DNA from: Psoroptes ovis
Taxonomy: Eukaryota; Arthropoda; Arachnida; Sarcoptiformes; Psoroptidae
Reading direction: 5' to 3'
Assembly: GCA_002943765.1 (NCBI GenBank)
Contig: PQWQ01000023.1
Coordinates: 2,501 to 66,500 of the forward strand
DNA length: 64,000 nucleotides
Shown here: positions 61,026-64,000 of the stretch, in pieces
Layout: the number at the start of each line of letters is the position of its first letter
Numbering within the stretch: position 1 is the first letter of the stretch
The notes under the pieces: model-generated
What the model was told of the DNA's origin: nothing
Databases searched by the model: none
The model's input: the letters and a program-made list of their open reading frames with translations, nothing else
Made by a program: the position numbers and the translations under genes

Positions 61026-63979
61026 CTAACGAATGGTCCAAATTCGTATCACGATGGTCATTGTCAGCAACAAAAGATTAGTGATGGTTAATGAGGCCGA
61101 TGAAGAACTGATTTCTCGATGTAAATGTCGATTATGGCTGCCAGTTTCGATGATTGGCCGGTAATGTGTTCTGCTTGTTGGCTGATTGTTTTGATTTGTT
61201 GATGAATGATGTTGCAGGTCAGTTGAATCATACTGCCAAAAGGGAGATGGCGGTGGCGATGTGATTGTTGGATCAATATTATTGTTACGATGGTGGTTAT
61301 GATGGTCCACATGAATCGGTTTGAAAGATGGATGATGGCTTAATATCACGGCAGGAATCGGTGGCGGTGGCAGTGTTTTGTCGAATAATGGCTTAATGAT
61401 TGGCGGGTAATTCAACTTGTTGATCGGCATTTGTGGTTGTATGGGTGACGACGATTGAACAGCAGCAGTCGAATGGATCGATGGCGGTTTATTGAAGTGG
61501 GCAGTGAGCACATCAGCCGAAGAAGAAGATGAATGTTGATGAGTGTTTACAGCTGATGACAGTATCGATGTGGTCGGAATCATTGGCTTTGGAAGAATGT
61601 GTCGTGGGCATGATGCTAAAAAGGAGACATGATAAACAGGATTTGATTAGTGCACAGATGTCACAAGCAATGAATGTCATCATATCCTTACCTTGTTTAG
61701 TGATTTTCATTCCGAAAACGATCGGATCTTCGTCTTCGCCTCTGTAAATGAAGAAATGATGAGATTAAAAAATTGCAATTTGATTATCTCTTTGCTTTGT
61801 GTTTATGTCATTCTCATGCATCGACAGACAGACAGATTAAGCAAGTCATCAAACCCTGTAGATTTATTATCAGAACATTCGTTGATGCTCTCATCATCAT
61901 TAGTATCTTCACTAATGAATCAAACAAACTCTTCCATTGTTTTTGGGGTGATTAAAGCATTAATCTTGAACAAGTGGGTGTCGATCGAGAGCACATCATT
62001 ATAAAGATCGATCATCAGTCATCTCACCACTCTCGATTCGCATCACACACACACAAGGAATTGAGGCATTTTCGTTCTACAAAATTCATTTAATGGCTGA
62101 ATGAGACTAGCATTTGTGCTAGAAACAAATTATTTTTGCTCTGTTTGTGTTTATCGTTCAAAACATACATATATTATATATCAATCTGTGTGTGTTCGGG
62201 TGGTGGTGGTGGTGGTGTTTGAAATGTCAAATGGCAAAAAAATGTGGAAAAAGAATATTGCACGATCATCATATGCTTACCTTAGGCAACTATCTTCTCC
62301 AGCTTCTTTGATGTATGCTTCATCACCGTTTCGATATACTTTGCCAGCCTGTTTTTGAATCGATGAGGGAATGAATGAGGTGTGTGAGAGTTGATATAAT
62401 TTAAATTTTTCAAATCGAATAAAAATGAATGACAACTTACAAAACATTGATGTCCAGGCATATCTCTTCGTTGTGTGAATGTATAAAGAATGCCATCCTC
62501 TTCCCAATTTCCAAGACATCGATATTCACGTTCTAAATGTGATTAGAGTTTGGATTAGATTCTTTTTTACTTTTCATTTTTTATACAGCGCAACAGGTTG
62601 CCGACACGATTTGAGATCTTATCAATTGATTAGTTTAGTTGTTTTCTTTTATTATTAGGTTAGATGAGAATGCATTCTAAGATGTTTATTGTTATTGTTA
62701 TCATTACTTTTGATTGTTAGTCAGTGATGCGGCGCTTGTTTTTAGCCTTGATAATGAAGACATAGCATCAGTTTTTTGATCTGACAAGACAATTGATTGG
62801 TCAAATATAAACATTTTTTCTTTCTGTGTGTATTCAAATTAAGAAAAGGAATTTGGATTATGGAAAGCTAATGGTTTATTGACCTGACCAATTGTTTCAA
62901 GTGAATCAAGTGTTTGTCAGATTAAATAACTGGTGTTCAGTCAAGTGTATCGCCTGCTTTTTTTTGGATCGAATCATCGTCTTTGACGACTAACTTAATG
63001 AATCAAAAGACATGATTCGCTTGAGCAGAGAATCATTCCACATTAGATTTTGCTCGACATGCATGACATGATCGAAGAACCTTGGAATCTTCCATTCTCA
63101 AAGATCATCACCTTTGCTCACTTTCAACCAAAAAAAAAAACTTACCTTCATAAACATGAGAACGATTTTCGCAGCTGCTTACACTGTAAAACATTATGTC
63201 CGGATTATTACAATCGGATGCTACTTTTGCGCACAGTCCGCTGGCTCCTGGTACTTCGCCAGTGTAATCACCGGTTATTGGACATGGTGTAGATTGAGCC
63301 ACTATTTTCTCTTCTACGAATGATGAATGAATGAAATTAGTTAGTGAATGATTATTATTGATTGAAATGTGCACATACTTCCTTCAGTGATCCATGGATT
63401 AGTCAAGAAATTGCGTTCATCGCATAGTTTTTCATTGAAAATGGCACTATTTTTGTCTGAAAATTTAAATTCCATTATGTTTGGCGAGCGGCGTTTAACC
63501 CACAGGCAGCTGAATGATTGTTCACCACTGTTGTCAATGTAAGTTTGAATTAGTGTACTGATTGATTGATCGATTTGAATACAAACCATTGAGTGATTGA
63601 ATGAACAATAAAACGATCATTTGCTAAATCACTTTGTCTTTGTACACAACGAGAACGAATTGTACGAAATTGATTTTGAGCATCTTTGTAAACAAATTGT
63701 TGATTATCAACTTTGGTCCTCTGCCAACGTCCTTGCATCCAATCTGGAAAACGACATTTCGAAGATTCGACCATGGCAGGAATTCGTTTGTTGGCCACTG
63801 CAGCAAAAAAATAATGTTTTCACATCAAATCAAAATGCTTCGATTCGAATATGGTACGTACCAGGCGATAAAACCAGTGATTCGTAGCCTGATGTTGAAT
63901 TATTGAGATGAGTTTGACAAGTTGAATCCGAAGACAATGAAACGGTGATTTGTCCGGTTATGTGATCTTCTTTGTAAAG
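61026..63979 (-). CDS. Cys-rich, probably GPI-anchored surface protein (partial, 5' end outside window)
   Basis: Coding order: 63979-63862, 63797-63587, 63527-63379, 63313-63146, 62532-62441, 62348-62281, 61741-61692, 61615-61026; all GT-AG, frames close; last 481 aa visible. The cut start (CAG acceptor at 63980) shows more exons upstream. Cys-rich modules: CRFPDWMQGRWQR, then CLWVKRRSPNIMEFKFSD, then CPITGDYTGEV and CENRSHVYEG, then YRCLGNWEEDGILYTFTQRR and a Cys-containing end. After these come a Pro/Ser/His-rich stalk (~195 aa) and a C-terminal hydrophobic tail (TITNLLLLTMTIVI) after small residues, suiting GPI anchoring. The module pattern belongs to an arthropod family of unknown function; I think Pfam lists it as DUF7042-7045 but cannot check. 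Secretory surface location is inferred. Confidence 0.8.
61742..62280 (-). other. Introns of the surface-protein gene
   Basis: The 539-nt intron 61742-62280, like the 613-nt one at 62533-63145, is longer than usual for this window. Both contain only short AT-rich frames and simple repeats (GGTGGT run near 62200, CA runs near 62045). No nested gene seen. Confidence 0.65.
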
Positions 63980-64000
63980 CTGAAAAGAAAGTAGAGAGAG

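Overview
The window looks like nuclear DNA of a small, compact, AT-rich arthropod genome. Introns are mostly 50-80 nt with GT-AG ends, genes lie on both strands only tens to hundreds of bases apart, and every recognisable protein is a conserved animal protein, including the arthropod-type transcription factor Prospero. My inference is an acariform mite (house-dust-mite or Sarcoptes-like); the sequence alone does not prove the species. There are no operons, CRISPR arrays or rRNA genes, and I found no convincing tRNA gene.

Layout. 1-2186: intergenic, with a 338-bp TTAA-flanked inverted-repeat element (piggyBac-like MITE), a degenerate 35-bp tandem repeat and a cluster of ACGT palindromes forming a hairpin. 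2187-3957 (-): RanBP3. 4384-15002 (-): LYST/beige-type BEACH protein, about 3,455 aa, of which 9.47 kb is one exon. 15719-16163 (+): COX20. 16182-17189 (-): AMPK beta subunit. 17525-18265 (+): CFDP1/BCNT. 18305-18687 (-): unrecognised 105-aa membrane protein. 19105-47508 (+): prospero, six coding exons, a 21.7-kb first intron and a predicted minor-spliceosome AT-AC intron of exactly 87 nt. 49200-49958 (+): SAYSD1. 49984-52199 (-): COG2. 52363-53562 (-): UTP3/SAS10. 53915-54919 (-): CAB39/MO25. 55502-56444 (+): DPH5. 56461-57999 (-): mitochondrial NADK2. 58431-59850 (+): SLC30A7/ZnT7. 60198-60708 (+): BET1L/GS15-like SNARE. 61026-63979 (-, cut by the window edge): a cysteine-rich, probably GPI-anchored surface protein of an arthropod family of unknown function.

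The genes are not one pathway; this is a typical patchwork of housekeeping genes (vesicle traffic: LYST, COG2, BET1L; ER quality control: SAYSD1; energy sensing: AMPK beta and the LKB1 partner CAB39; mitochondria: COX20, NADK2; translation and ribosome: DPH5, UTP3; zinc: ZnT7) around one large developmental regulator, prospero. Genes alternate between divergent pairs sharing 0.3-0.7-kb promoter regions and convergent pairs whose stop codons are only 16-40 bp apart, so 3' UTRs must overlap antisense coding sequence. I assembled exons by hand; reading frames close across every junction given here, but none has transcript support.

Most interesting: the 87-nt AT-AC intron directly before the prospero homeo-domain. 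It has a textbook U12 donor and branch site, contains no GT dinucleotide, and is open in frame for 29 codons. It sits where Drosophila prospero has its famous U2/U12 twintron, and looks like that twintron without the nested U2 intron. Also notable: a BET1L SNARE with His in place of the zero-layer Gln, and an AMPK beta subunit missing one glycogen-binding Trp.
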